From NCBI RefSeq assembly GCF_900182745.1, contig NZ_FXTY01000006.1, forward strand, positions 124,001-188,000: DNA of 64,000 bases, written 5' to 3'. Position 1 is the first letter of the stretch; each line of letters begins with the position of its first letter. The translations under genes and the position numbers were made by a program. This stretch comes from Shimia sagamensis. GTDB taxonomy: Bacteria > Pseudomonadota > Alphaproteobacteria > Rhodobacterales > Rhodobacteraceae. Positions 1-8,475 of this stretch are shown here, piece by piece. The notes under the pieces were generated by a model, which worked only from the letters and a program-made list of their open reading frames with translations, was not told where the DNA came from and did no database searches.

Positions 1-681
1 AACTTCCAAAGCTACACCCGCATTGTCGAACAGAACCGCGACTTACGCCGCGAGTTGCAGGATATGAAGGCTTGGAAAGAAGCCGCGTTGCAGCTGGAAC
101 AGGAAAACGCCCGCCTGCTGGATCTCAACAATGTGCGTCTTGATCCGCGCCTGACCTATGTCACCGGCGTTGTTCTGGCAGACAGCGGCTCTCCATTCCG
201 CCAATCAGTGCTGCTCAACATCGGCGCACGGGACGGCATCATCGATGGCTGGGCCGCGATGGATGGCATCGGCCTTGTGGGCCGCATCTCCGGCGTGGGC
301 CAATCCAGCTCCCGCGTGATGCTGCTGACCGACAGCTCTAGCCGCATTCCCGCCCGCATCCAACCGTCCGGGCAAACCGCGTTGATCGTGGGCGACAACT
401 CCGTCGCGCCACATGTAGACTTTCTCGAAACACCCGACCTCGTGCGCCCTGGCGACCGGGTTGTGACCTCCGGTGACGGTGGTGTGTTCCCCGGCGGTCT
501 GTTGATTGGTCAAGTTGCCGTGGATCCCTCCGGGCGTCTGCGCGTGCGCTTGGCTGCTGACTATGAGCGCCTCGAGTTTTTGCGTGTTTTGCGCCACCAC
601 GGCCAAGAACGCCTCGACAGCCCTGGTTCCGTGATCGCACCAGACACCCCCGACGCCTTCTCGGAGACCACCGATGGCTGA
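1..681 (+). CDS. mreC: Rod shape-determining protein MreC (5' end outside window)
   Basis: The frame is open from base 1, so only the last 226 codons are present. The N-terminal membrane anchor is missing. The visible part starts in the periplasmic coiled coil and continues into the MreC beta-domain, which contains the family-typical segment around 'NIGARDGI' and 'GLVGRI'. MreC is the periplasmic scaffold that links MreB, MreD and PBP2 in the elongasome. The stop overlaps the mreD start by 8 bp (ATGGCTGA), which suggests translational coupling, and mrdA and rodA follow directly. Family identity is firm because of the sequence and the conserved gene order. The C-terminus, rich in Asp, Pro and Thr, is probably disordered. 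Confidence 0.95.
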   Translation, partial: NFQSYTRIVEQNRDLRRELQDMKAWKEAALQLEQENARLLDLNNVRLDPRLTYVTGVVLADSGSPFRQSVLLNIGARDGIIDGWAAMDGIGLVGRISGVGQSSSRVMLLTDSSSRIPARIQPSGQTALIVGDNSVAPHVDFLETPDLVRPGDRVVTSGDGGVFPGGLLIGQVAVDPSGRLRVRLAADYERLEFLRVLRHHGQERLDSPGSVIAPDTPDAFSETTDG

Positions 682-1204
682 CGCCGCTCTGTCCAACAAA
701 GTGGTGATGCGCTGTGTCTTTACGGTCTTGTGCTTGATCCTGATCTTTGTGCATCTCTTGCCGCTGGAAACCACGCCCCGCCGCTGGGCTGGCCCTGAAT
801 TTATGGTGGTTCTGGCCTTGGCGTGGTCTGTGCGCCAACCGGAGTATACGCCACCACTTCTGATCGCCGGCGTTTTCCTTCTTGCCGACTTCCTGCTTTT
901 GCGCCCGCCGGGACTGGGCGCCGCGATCATGGTGTTTGCCTGCGAAATTCAACGCAGCCGCTCCCTGCGCCTGCGCGATGCCACCTTTGCCACCGAATGG
1001 CTCACCGCCGCCGCGATCATGCTTGCAATTACACTGGGCTATCGCCTGGTTGGCACCATCTTTTTACTGCCGCTGCCTTCCTTAGGTCTGATGCTGATGC
1101 AAACGATCATGAACATCGCCATTTATCCCGGTGTGGTGTTCCTGTCGCATCTGCTGTTTGGCGTGCGTCGCTCGTCTGTGCATGACACACTGGGGGCAAA
1201 CTGA
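674..1204 (+). CDS. mreD: Rod shape-determining protein MreD
   Basis: This 176-residue protein is almost entirely hydrophobic, with about five predicted membrane segments, for example around residues 10-28, 52-75 and 112-150. That fits MreD, the integral membrane partner of MreC in the cell-elongation complex. MreD proteins diverge strongly, so position contributes much of the evidence: it lies between mreC and the PBP2 gene. The start overlaps the mreC stop by 8 bp, and the stop TGA shares one base with the ATG of mrdA. The four genes therefore look like one tightly coupled operon. Confidence 0.9.
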   Translation: MADAALSNKVVMRCVFTVLCLILIFVHLLPLETTPRRWAGPEFMVVLALAWSVRQPEYTPPLLIAGVFLLADFLLLRPPGLGAAIMVFACEIQRSRSLRLRDATFATEWLTAAAIMLAITLGYRLVGTIFLLPLPSLGLMLMQTIMNIAIYPGVVFLSHLLFGVRRSSVHDTLGAN

Positions 1205-3147
1205 TGCGCAACAAAACCCCAACCGAAGTCACCGAGATCCACACCCGCCTGTCTCGGCGTGCGCTCTTGTTGGGTGGCACCATGCTGGCCTTCATGACCG
1301 GTCTTGGTTTTCGCATGCGCCATTTGCAGCTCGATCAGGCTGACCAATACCGTCTGCTCGCCGAAGAAAATCGCATCAACATCCGCCTGATCCCCCCCGC
1401 CCGTGGCGAGATCTTTGACCGCAATGGCATTGTGTTGGCGCGCAACGAGCCGTCTTACCGCGTCACGCTTGTCCCCGAAGACGCAGGCAACGTGGACGCC
1501 GTGATCGACAAACTGGCCACTTTGGTGGAGCTCGACCCCAATGAACTGGACCGCGCTGTCACCGAAATGCGCCGCTCGCCACCGTTCCTGCCTGTCACCA
1601 TTGCTGACCGCGTCAGCTGGGATGAGCTTTCCCGCGTGGCCGTAAACACTCCGGCCTTGCCTGGCATCACACCCGAAGTGGGTCTCTCCCGCTACTATCC
1701 GCTGCGCGGCGACCTGGCCCACGTGCTGGGGTATGTAGGTCCGGTATCGGATTATGATCTGTCCAAGATTGACGATCCAGACCAGCTCCTTCGCATCCCG
1801 CGCTTTCAGATTGGCAAAGTCGGCCTCGAAGGCCGTATGGAGGATGATCTGCGCGGTGTGGCTGGCACCAAGCGGGTCGAAGTGAACGCCGTCGGCCGCA
1901 TCATGCGTGAGTTGGACCGCCGCGAAGGCGAACAGGGCGACGACATCCAGTTAACCATCGATCAGCAACTGCAATCGTACGCCCAAGCCCGCCTTGGCGA
2001 CGAAAGCGCTGCCGCAGTGGTGATGGATTGCGAAACCGGTGATCTCTTGGCGGTGGCCTCTGCCCCCACCTTTGACCCTAACCTGTTTGTTGAAGGCATT
2101 TCTGTCGCTGACTACGGCGACCTGACAAACAACGACCATCGTCCCCTGGCGGCAAAATCCGTGCAAGGTACTTACCCGCCCGGCTCCACCTTCAAGATGA
2201 TAACCGCCCTTGCCGCGTTGGAAGCAGGCGTTGTTGGCTATGATGACACAGTTTATTGCCCCGGCCACATGGAAATCTCCAACCGCCGCTTCCACTGTTG
2301 GAAGCGCGGTGGCCATGGGCAGATGAACTTGGTGCAGGCCTTGCGCGAAAGCTGCGACGTCTACTTCTATGACCTCGCGCTGCAAGTTGGTATCGACAAG
2401 ATGTCCACAATTGCCGCCCAATTTGGCATTGGCGAGAAATTTGACCTGCCATTGTCCGGTGTGGCCCGCGGCCTCAACCCATCGCGCGACTGGAAGTCGT
2501 CTGTGCGGGGCGAAGACTGGGTGGTTGGCGATACGGCAAATGCCTCCATTGGCCAGGGGTTTGTCTTGGCCTCCCCGCTCCAGCTTGCGGTCATGACCGC
2601 CCGCCTCGCAACCGGCAAAGCGGTTCCCCCACGTTTGGTGAAATCCATCAACGGGGTCGACCAGCCGCTGCCCGAACCCCCACGGCTCGACATCAGCCCG
2701 ACCCATCTCGCAGAGGTGCAACGTGGCATGTACGCGGTGTCCAACCACCGACGCGGCACCGCCTACAGCAAACGCATCATCGAAGATCAGTACCGCATGG
2801 CCGGTAAAACCGGCACTTCTCAGGTGCGCAACATCACCGCTGCCGAACGCGCACGCGGGGTGACCCGCAATGAGGATCTGCCTTGGAACCGTCGCGATCA
2901 CGGCCTGTTTGTGAACTACGCCCCGTTTGAAAACCCAAAAATTGCCGTGGCCGTTGTTGTAGAGCATGGCAGCGGTTCCAAAGCCGCTACCCCAATCGGA
3001 CGCGACATCACGCTTCAGGCACTTTATGGCGGCACCCCGCCGCTGTCTGCTTACCCCACCAAAGACCGCAACCGCATCGAGAAACAGCAAGAAGAGCTGG
3101 AGAAACTGGTGCCAGGCCGCGAGATCACGCGCCGCAACCGGGCATGA
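1204..3147 (+). CDS. mrdA: Penicillin-binding protein 2, elongation-specific peptidoglycan D,D-transpeptidase
   Basis: This 647-residue protein has one N-terminal membrane anchor (about residues 19-38), a pedestal/dimerisation domain, then the transpeptidase domain. Three active-site motifs are visible: STFK with the catalytic Ser at residue 328, SCD at 383-385 in the place of SxN, and KTGTS at 535-539. It cross-links lateral-wall peptidoglycan together with RodA. Length and layout fit PBP2 rather than the division enzyme FtsI, and the mre/rodA context agrees. It starts on the last base of the mreD stop codon. A charged tail (about residues 620-647) rich in Glu, Lys and Arg ends the protein. 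Confidence 0.96.
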   Translation: MRNKTPTEVTEIHTRLSRRALLLGGTMLAFMTGLGFRMRHLQLDQADQYRLLAEENRINIRLIPPARGEIFDRNGIVLARNEPSYRVTLVPEDAGNVDAVIDKLATLVELDPNELDRAVTEMRRSPPFLPVTIADRVSWDELSRVAVNTPALPGITPEVGLSRYYPLRGDLAHVLGYVGPVSDYDLSKIDDPDQLLRIPRFQIGKVGLEGRMEDDLRGVAGTKRVEVNAVGRIMRELDRREGEQGDDIQLTIDQQLQSYAQARLGDESAAAVVMDCETGDLLAVASAPTFDPNLFVEGISVADYGDLTNNDHRPLAAKSVQGTYPPGSTFKMITALAALEAGVVGYDDTVYCPGHMEISNRRFHCWKRGGHGQMNLVQALRESCDVYFYDLALQVGIDKMSTIAAQFGIGEKFDLPLSGVARGLNPSRDWKSSVRGEDWVVGDTANASIGQGFVLASPLQLAVMTARLATGKAVPPRLVKSINGVDQPLPEPPRLDISPTHLAEVQRGMYAVSNHRRGTAYSKRIIEDQYRMAGKTGTSQVRNITAAERARGVTRNEDLPWNRRDHGLFVNYAPFENPKIAVAVVVEHGSGSKAATPIGRDITLQALYGGTPPLSAYPTKDRNRIEKQQEELEKLVPGREITRRNRA

Positions 3148-3154
3148 GGCGCAA

Positions 3155-4300
3155 ATGAGTTATCTCGAATACAACGTCAAACATGTGCCCGCCGGATTAC
3201 GAAAGGTCCTGCACCTTAATTGGGCCTTGCTCTTGCTGATCACAGCTGTCGCAGGCGTTGGATTCTTAATGCTCTATTCGGTGGCTGGCGGCTCGTTTTC
3301 GCCTTGGGCAGAACCTCAAATGAAACGCTACGCCTTGGGGGTATTTGCGATGTTTGTGGTTGCCATGGTGCCCATTTGGTTCTGGCGCTCTGTGTCGGGT
3401 TTTGCCTATCTGGTCAGCCTTATTTTGCTGGTGTTGGTCGAAGTCATGGGCAGCGTCGGCATGGGGGCTCAGCGCTGGATCGATTTGGGTTTCATGCGCC
3501 TACAACCGTCTGAGCTGATGAAGATCACCCTCGTGATGTGCCTCGCCGCCTACTACGACTGGCTCCCAACCGAAAAAACCAGCCGCCCCCTTTGGGTGCT
3601 GCTGCCCGTGCTGCTGATCATCATCCCCACCGCATTGGTCCTGCGCCAACCGGACCTCGGCACCTCGATCCTGTTGCTCACTGGCGGTGCGATTGTGATG
3701 TTCCTGGCCGGAGTGCATTGGGGATATTTTGCCGCTGTGATCAGCATGGTTGTTGGTTTGGTCGTGGCTGTTTTCCAATCGCGCGGCACCGACTGGCAAC
3801 TCCTGAAAAACTACCAATACCGCCGTATCGACACTTTCCTGGACCCGTCCTCCGACCCGCTTGGCGCAGGCTATCACATCACGCAGTCCAAAATTGCCCT
3901 GGGGTCTGGTGGCTGGACCGGACGCGGTTTTATGCAGGGCACACAAAGCCGCCTGAACTTCTTGCCCGAAAAACACACCGACTTTATTTTCACCACCTTG
4001 GCCGAAGAATTTGGCTATATCGGTGCAATTTCTCTGCTGTCGCTCTACGCCCTGATCGTTGTGTTCTGCATCGCCTCCGCTATCGCCAACAAAGACCGCT
4101 ACTCCTCGCTACTGATCCTCGGGATCGCCGGCGCGTTCTTTTTATTCTTTGCGGTCAACATGTCGATGGTGATGGGGCTTGCACCGGTCGTGGGCGTGCC
4201 CCTGCCTTTGGTCAGCTACGGTGGCTCTGCCATGCTGGTTCTGATGGTTGGTTTTGGGCTTGTGCAATCTGCCCACGTGCACCGTCCGCGGCAAGTCTAG
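3155..4300 (+). CDS. rodA: Peptidoglycan glycosyltransferase RodA
   Basis: This 381-residue SEDS-family protein has about ten membrane segments. It polymerises glycan strands from lipid II and is the partner of PBP2. Family signatures are visible: 'GSVGMGAQRWIDLGF' in the first half, 'RPxP'-like 'RQPDLGTS' in the middle, and 'LPLVSYGGSAML' near the end. The frame is open further upstream into mrdA, but the ATG at 3155 gives the expected N-terminus and lies 7 bp after the mrdA stop. This is the last gene of the mreC-mreD-mrdA-rodA unit; a convergent LysR gene follows after 7 bp. Confidence 0.95.
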   Translation: MSYLEYNVKHVPAGLRKVLHLNWALLLLITAVAGVGFLMLYSVAGGSFSPWAEPQMKRYALGVFAMFVVAMVPIWFWRSVSGFAYLVSLILLVLVEVMGSVGMGAQRWIDLGFMRLQPSELMKITLVMCLAAYYDWLPTEKTSRPLWVLLPVLLIIIPTALVLRQPDLGTSILLLTGGAIVMFLAGVHWGYFAAVISMVVGLVVAVFQSRGTDWQLLKNYQYRRIDTFLDPSSDPLGAGYHITQSKIALGSGGWTGRGFMQGTQSRLNFLPEKHTDFIFTTLAEEFGYIGAISLLSLYALIVVFCIASAIANKDRYSSLLILGIAGAFFLFFAVNMSMVMGLAPVVGVPLPLVSYGGSAMLVLMVGFGLVQSAHVHRPRQV

Positions 4301-4307
4301 GAGCAGC

Positions 4308-5153
4308 CTAAGCGCTCTCCACTCCCACCGTACGGCGCAACAAGCGGACAAGAGGCCGCCGCGCATCCCGTCGCCACGTGAGCAACCCAACCTTGCGAAA
4401 GGCACCTGGAATTTGTGTGAACTGCAAGTCCCCATGGTGCTTCACCAACCCCTCCCAGCGCGGAAGGACCGCCTGCCCCAATCCGTCTTCAATCATCTGC
4501 GCGATGATCTCCACCGCATCCAGTTCACAGCGCACGGTTGGCTCACCCACTTGAGACCGCAGCGCAGTCCAGCAAACTGCCCCACCCCAAGACATGCGGC
4601 TATATACCAAAAACGGCGCACCAGGATTATGGTCTTGTCCCGCTGGGCGCACAAACCCAATGGGCTGCGCAGCAAGCACATCAAATTGCATGGTCTTGGG
4701 TAAATCAAACGGCGGTGTCACAATCAGCGCCGCATCCAAGGCGCCGTCTTCAAACTGTTTGAAAAGCTGCTCGGAAGCCGCGGGGATCAAAGCCAGCTCC
4801 ACGCTCGGCGCATCTGTCTCAAGCGTTTTCACAACCGCCGGACCATAGTCACTCAGCGCCGTGGACACCGCCCCCAACCGCAGCTGTCCGCCAAGCTGCT
4901 CTTGCGCCAATCGCCCGGCCAACCCCGCCTTCAGCACCACCATCTGTCGCAGATCCGACAACAACGCCTCACAATCAGGCGTGGCCGTCATGCGGCGTCC
5001 GTCCCGCACCAAAAGCGGCACTTTCAACGCCGCCTCCAGCGTTGCCACGCGTTGCGCCGCTGCCGCCGCCGTAATGCCCTGACGACGCGCAGCTGCCGCC
5101 AATGACCCTTCATCCACCGCCGCCAGCAGCGTTTCTACAAATCTCACGTCCAT
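4308..5153 (-). CDS. LysR-family transcriptional regulator
   Basis: This 281-residue protein has an N-terminal winged helix-turn-helix (about residues 1-60, with 'GSLAAAARRQGITAAAAAQRV' as the recognition region) and a C-terminal substrate-binding domain. The ATG at 5153 is preceded by AAGGA at a good distance, so it is preferred to a start 36 bases upstream. It is transcribed divergently from the VOC/ghrA pair across a gap of about 100 bp, the usual layout for a LysR regulator and its target. No ligand can be inferred. The HTH is unusually alanine-rich but otherwise intact. Confidence 0.88.
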   Translation of the reverse strand: MDVRFVETLLAAVDEGSLAAAARRQGITAAAAAQRVATLEAALKVPLLVRDGRRMTATPDCEALLSDLRQMVVLKAGLAGRLAQEQLGGQLRLGAVSTALSDYGPAVVKTLETDAPSVELALIPAASEQLFKQFEDGALDAALIVTPPFDLPKTMQFDVLAAQPIGFVRPAGQDHNPGAPFLVYSRMSWGGAVCWTALRSQVGEPTVRCELDAVEIIAQMIEDGLGQAVLPRWEGLVKHHGDLQFTQIPGAFRKVGLLTWRRDARRPLVRLLRRTVGVESA

Positions 5154-5255
5154 AGTTTTCCTTATGTCTGAAGATGCAAAAACAAGCAACTCTTCTTCAC
5201 TTTACCCTTCTACCTAGGCGCAGAGACCCTATTCTCCTCTTCAAAGGAACCGCGC

Positions 5256-5666
5256 ATGACCATCTTTCATCTTGCCTACAACGTCCGCGATCTCGAACAG
5301 GCCCGCGCTTTTTATGGCGGCCTTCTGGGCTGCTCCGAAGGCCGCAGCACCGACACCTGGGTGGACTACAACTTCTTCGGACACCAATTGTCCCTGCACA
5401 TCGGCGAGCCCTTTGCCACCGCTGCCACCGGCCACGTCGGAGAGCACATGGTGCCGATGCCACACCTTGGTGTGATTCTGCCCAAAGGGGAGTGGGACAC
5501 CCTCGCTTTTCGCCTGACGAATGCGGGCCTCGAGTTTGTTCTCAAACCCTTCACCCGCTTTGCAGGGGAACCTGGTGAGCAAAGCACCATGTTTTTCAAC
5601 GACCCGTTTGGGAACCCCATCGAAATCAAAGGCTTTGCCGACATGTCCGGAGTATTTGCCACATGA
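5256..5666 (+). CDS. VOC-superfamily (glyoxalase/dioxygenase-fold) protein
   Basis: This 136-residue protein opens with 'HLAYNVRDLEQARAFYGGLLG', the typical first beta-alpha unit of the vicinal-oxygen-chelate fold, and ends with 'FNDPFGNPIEIKGF', the typical last strand with a metal-ligand Glu. His5 and Glu near the C-terminus are likely metal ligands. The substrate is unknown. Its stop overlaps the start of the ghrA-like gene (ATGA), so the two are probably translated together and may act on related alpha-keto or alpha-hydroxy acids. The divergent LysR gene is the likely regulator. Confidence 0.88.
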   Translation: MTIFHLAYNVRDLEQARAFYGGLLGCSEGRSTDTWVDYNFFGHQLSLHIGEPFATAATGHVGEHMVPMPHLGVILPKGEWDTLAFRLTNAGLEFVLKPFTRFAGEPGEQSTMFFNDPFGNPIEIKGFADMSGVFAT

Positions 5667-6592
5667 TCAACGTTCTTTTTGCCGCCAAGCCAGAGCGCTG
5701 GGTGGAATATGAAACCCCGCTAAAAGACGCATTAGAGGCCGCCGGTGTCACTGCCAATGTGCAGACCAAGTTCGCGCCTGAGGAGGTCGACTACATCGTC
5801 TACGCCCCCAACAGCGCAGTGCAGGATTTCACGCCTTACACCCGCTGCAAGGCGGTGCTGAACCTCTGGGCCGGTGTCGAAAGCATCGTGGGCAACAAAA
5901 CCCTGACCATGCCACTTTGCCGTATGGTGGATCCCGGCATGACCCAAGGCATGAAAGAATGGGTTGTCGGCCACGTGATGCGCCATCACCTGGGCATGGA
6001 CCGCAATATCCTTGGCCAAAACGGCGACTGGACCCCGCATGTGCCGCCTCTTGCCCAGGACCGCCGCGTGACCATCATGGGCCTGGGCGAATTGGGAAGC
6101 GCCTGTGCCGAAGCTTTACGTGATCTGGGGTTTGACGTCGCTGGTTGGAGCCGCCGCGCCAAGGACATCACCGGCGTCACCTGCCTGCATGGCGACGACG
6201 GCCTAAAAACCGCCCTCGCCCGCGCCGACATCCTAGTGCTGCTGCTGCCCAAAACCGCCGCCACCGAAAACTTGCTCAACGCAGAACGCCTGTCCTGGAT
6301 GCCCAAAGGCGCGATGATTGTGAACCCCGGCCGTGGGCCGCTAATTGACGACGACGCCTTGCTGGGGGCGCTCAACTCCGGCCACATCGCCCACGCCACA
6401 TTGGACGTATTCCGGGTGGAACCACTGCCAAAAGACCACCCTTATTGGGCCTATCCCAACGTCACGGTCACGCCGCACATCGCCTCAGAAACCCGTACAA
6501 AAACCTCAAGCGAAGTGGTGGCGGAGAATGTCCGACGCGGAGAGGTTGGCGAACCGTTTGTGCATGTCGTTGATCGCGGCGCAGGCTACTAA
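5663..6592 (+). CDS. ghrA: Glyoxylate/hydroxypyruvate reductase A-type 2-hydroxyacid dehydrogenase
   Basis: This 309-residue NAD(P)H-dependent D-2-hydroxyacid dehydrogenase has the Rossmann motif 'GLGELGSACAEAL' at about residues 142-154, 'NPGRGPLIDDDALL' with the catalytic Arg/Glu region, and 'VTPHIAS' carrying the catalytic His near residue 275. The sequence resembles GhrA, which reduces glyoxylate and hydroxypyruvate. It overlaps the upstream VOC gene by 4 bp. GhrA is the best guess from family resemblance; the exact substrate is inferred. Confidence 0.88.
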   Translation: MINVLFAAKPERWVEYETPLKDALEAAGVTANVQTKFAPEEVDYIVYAPNSAVQDFTPYTRCKAVLNLWAGVESIVGNKTLTMPLCRMVDPGMTQGMKEWVVGHVMRHHLGMDRNILGQNGDWTPHVPPLAQDRRVTIMGLGELGSACAEALRDLGFDVAGWSRRAKDITGVTCLHGDDGLKTALARADILVLLLPKTAATENLLNAERLSWMPKGAMIVNPGRGPLIDDDALLGALNSGHIAHATLDVFRVEPLPKDHPYWAYPNVTVTPHIASETRTKTSSEVVAENVRRGEVGEPFVHVVDRGAGY

Positions 6593-6600
6593 CCACAAGT

Positions 6601-6668
6601 CAGAGGGGCCGGCCCCTCTGGCACAGCACGCTGTGCCATTCACCCCGGGATATTTGGGGAATGAGAAA
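6601..6668 (+). repeat. REP-like intergenic element, copy 1 (two hairpins plus GGGATATTTGGGGA core)
   Basis: Bases 6601-6620 are a perfect 20-bp palindrome (CAGAGGGGCC/GGCCCCTCTG). Bases 6621-6636 form a second stem (GCACAGC-AC-GCTGTGC). They are followed by the core GGGATATTTGGGGA and an A-rich tail. The element lies between the convergent ghrA and sseB-like genes, where it could also stop transcription. A second copy of the core, also next to a GC-rich hairpin, is at 24935-24982 on the other strand. From memory, similar 'CCCCGG-xTATTT' elements are common between genes in Rhodobacterales; I could not verify that here. Confidence 0.7.
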
Positions 6669-6675
6669 ACCGGGA

Positions 6676-7467
6676 TCAGCGCAGAATCGGCGGCTTGTCC
6701 GGATCACTTCCCGGCGTGACGGGCACGTGGTCTTCCGCCTTGGGTGGCTCCGGCAAGTCAAACCTTAGCCCTACTCTTGCCAATTGTGCAGCCACCGGAT
6801 CACTTGCCGCAAAGAAGCCTACATCCAGCGCGCCCGCTTCAATGCCAGAGAAGGTCAGTGCTTCGTTCACCGCTTTGGCCAACGCCCCATCTGCACCTGG
6901 CACAACATCCACAAAGCCTAGCATGTGCGAGCGACTGCCGCTTTCATAGGTTGTACCCACCAGATAAGCCATCTTGGCCAGACCAGCCGCCGTGCTCAGC
7001 TTGGCATCCAGTGCGGTAATCAGAACTTCCGGCAACCCCGCAGGTGGCAAAAAGCTCTCCACCTTGGCCTCCACCTCATCTGGCGCATGGTCCAGCGTGT
7101 CCGCCAGCCAGCCCAAAGCCTCGTTTGGGATCAGGATCGAGGACGGAGCCACCTCTGGATTGACCGCAAGCCCAATGCCCTGCCCCGCCAGCATGTTGGC
7201 AATCACCCGCCCGGACAGCCCGGCATAAGGCGCCACCCGCCCCACAAACTGCGCCAGCCGGTCTTCGGTATCAAACACCAGCACAAAGCTGGCATCCGAG
7301 GTTTCAAAAATCTCCGGCGCAATGCGATCATCCTCTGGCTCTTTTTCCAGCAGCATAAACAGCTCCGCATCCGCCAACCGCTCATAAAATCGCAGGCGCG
7401 CTGCGTCATCTTCAGGCGCCGCTTCCATCGCCGCATGGGCCTTGTCCAATGGGGTCAGATCGCTCAC
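6676..7467 (-). CDS. SseB-family protein
   Basis: This 263-residue soluble protein resembles the SseB N-terminal domain family: 'LYxxLxDAELFMLLE', 'FVLVFDTEDRLAQFV' and 'GIGLAVNPEV.SSILIPNEAL'. In some enterobacteria SseB is linked to stress and virulence, but the biochemical role of the family is unclear. The start is GTG at 7467, with GGAGG 7 bases upstream, and it overlaps the stop of the upstream uracil-DNA glycosylase gene by 4 bp (GTGA), so the two are co-translated. No signal peptide is visible. Confidence 0.8.
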   Translation of the reverse strand: MSDLTPLDKAHAAMEAAPEDDAARLRFYERLADAELFMLLEKEPEDDRIAPEIFETSDASFVLVFDTEDRLAQFVGRVAPYAGLSGRVIANMLAGQGIGLAVNPEVAPSSILIPNEALGWLADTLDHAPDEVEAKVESFLPPAGLPEVLITALDAKLSTAAGLAKMAYLVGTTYESGSRSHMLGFVDVVPGADGALAKAVNEALTFSGIEAGALDVGFFAASDPVAAQLARVGLRFDLPEPPKAEDHVPVTPGSDPDKPPILR

Positions 7468-8045
7468 GTCAGCACCTCCTTGATGCGGGTTTGCAGCGCG
7501 GGCAGCAGCTCGGCCTCAAACCAGGGATTCTTCTTGATCCATGCCGTATTGCGCCACGAGGGATGTGGCAAGGGGAAGACCAAGGGCGCAAAGTCGCGCC
7601 AAGCCCGCACCGTGTCCGTCACCCCCGCCTTCGTGCCGAGATGCCACTTTTGGGCATGGCCACCCACAACAAGCGTTAGCGGCACGTCACCAAGCACTTC
7701 CATGACTTGGCCCCGCCAGGTTTTGGCGCAGATTGGTGGCGGCGGAAGGTCGCTTCCCGCCGCATTGTAGCCGGGAAAGCAAAACGCCATGGGCACTATC
7801 GCCACACAGGACCTGTCATAGAAAACAGCGTGATCCACGCCCATCCAATCCCGCAGCCGGTCACCACTCGGATCAGTGAACGGCTGCCCACTCTCATGCA
7901 CCCGCGCCCCCGGCGCCTGCCCCACAATCAACAGCTTTGGCCTTGCCTCAAACCAAACCACTGGCCGAGGGCGGTGGCCAGTCGCGGTGTTTGCAAACCG
8001 GTCTGCGCAAAGTTGGCAGGCTTGAATTTCCTGGCGTAAAGACAT
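7464..8045 (-). CDS. Uracil-DNA glycosylase family protein
   Basis: From the ATG at 8045 this is a 193-residue protein. It has 'LLIVGQAPGARVHESGQPF' near residues 40-58 (the glycosylase motif 1 region) and 'PLPHPSWRN' near residues 150-158 (the motif 2 loop with the catalytic-loop His). An early cysteine pair, CQLC near residue 11, resembles the Fe-S ligand region of family 4/5 enzymes, although the full four-Cys set is not obvious. The frame is open to 8108, but that start would lie across the ArsR operators; AGGAGG directly upstream of 8045 favours the shorter form. It is probably a base-excision enzyme and is coupled to the sseB-like gene. Confidence 0.82.
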   Translation of the reverse strand: MSLRQEIQACQLCADRFANTATGHRPRPVVWFEARPKLLIVGQAPGARVHESGQPFTDPSGDRLRDWMGVDHAVFYDRSCVAIVPMAFCFPGYNAAGSDLPPPPICAKTWRGQVMEVLGDVPLTLVVGGHAQKWHLGTKAGVTDTVRAWRDFAPLVFPLPHPSWRNTAWIKKNPWFEAELLPALQTRIKEVLT

Positions 8046-8070
8046 GCCCTCCTGATAGCTGCCCAAATTT

Positions 8071-8090
8071 ATTTCGACAATATTCGAAAT
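8071..8090. promoter_or_regulatory. ArsR-type operator, distal copy
   Basis: ATTTCGACAATATTCGAAAT is an imperfect 20-bp palindrome with perfect ATTTCGA/TCGAAAT arms, the form bound by ArsR/SmtB dimers. It lies 25 bp upstream of the divergent uracil-DNA glycosylase gene and 40 bp (centre to centre) from a second copy. Binding by the adjacent ArsR protein is inferred. Confidence 0.72.
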
Positions 8091-8095
8091 AACTC

Positions 8096-8130
8096 TTGCG
8101 CGACTCATTCATTTCGATATTTTTAGAAAT
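8096..8130. promoter_or_regulatory. Proximal ArsR-type operator (8111-8130) overlapping a candidate promoter
   Basis: ATTTCGATATTTTTAGAAAT (8111-8130) repeats the distal operator pattern and directly abuts the arsR ATG at 8131. A possible -35 (TTGCGC, 8096-8101) and -10 (TATTTT, 8118-8123) would place transcription start at about the ATG. No Shine-Dalgarno sequence is present, so the mRNA may be leaderless. A repressor bound here would cover the -10 and start. Confidence 0.65.
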
Positions 8131-8475
8131 ATGAAACATAATGACCCCACAGATATCTCGCTCGAAGTGGCCGCCTCCACCTTTGCGGCGCTTGGTTCAG
8201 AGCAACGGCTCTCGGTTCTGCGCTGCCTTGTGCGCGCTGGCCATAACGGGCTTTCCATCGGTGAACTCGGCAAACGCACCGGCGTGACCGGCTCCACCTT
8301 GACCCACCATATGAAAATCCTCGCCCAGGCCGGGTTGGTGACTCAAGAAAAACAAGGGCGGTCCATCATCTGCGCCGCCATCGCTTACGACGCCGTACGC
8401 GATCTCTCGACCTTCCTGTTGCGAGAGTGCTGCGCCGACGTTGCCAAAAAGTGCAAGGAACACGACCATGGCTGA
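8131..8475 (+). CDS. ArsR/SmtB-family metalloid- or metal-responsive repressor
   Basis: This 114-residue winged-helix protein has the DNA-recognition helix around 'TGVTGSTLTHHMKIL' (about residues 50-64) and the wing 'VTQEKQGRSIICAAI'. A C-terminal cluster with Cys100, Cys101, Cys108, His111 and His113 could bind a thiophilic metal or As(III); the classic alpha3 CxC site is not seen. Two operator-like palindromes lie just upstream, the nearer touching the start codon, which fits autorepression. The stop overlaps the start of the permease gene by 8 bp (ATGGCTGA). Confidence 0.9.
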   Translation: MKHNDPTDISLEVAASTFAALGSEQRLSVLRCLVRAGHNGLSIGELGKRTGVTGSTLTHHMKILAQAGLVTQEKQGRSIICAAIAYDAVRDLSTFLLRECCADVAKKCKEHDHG

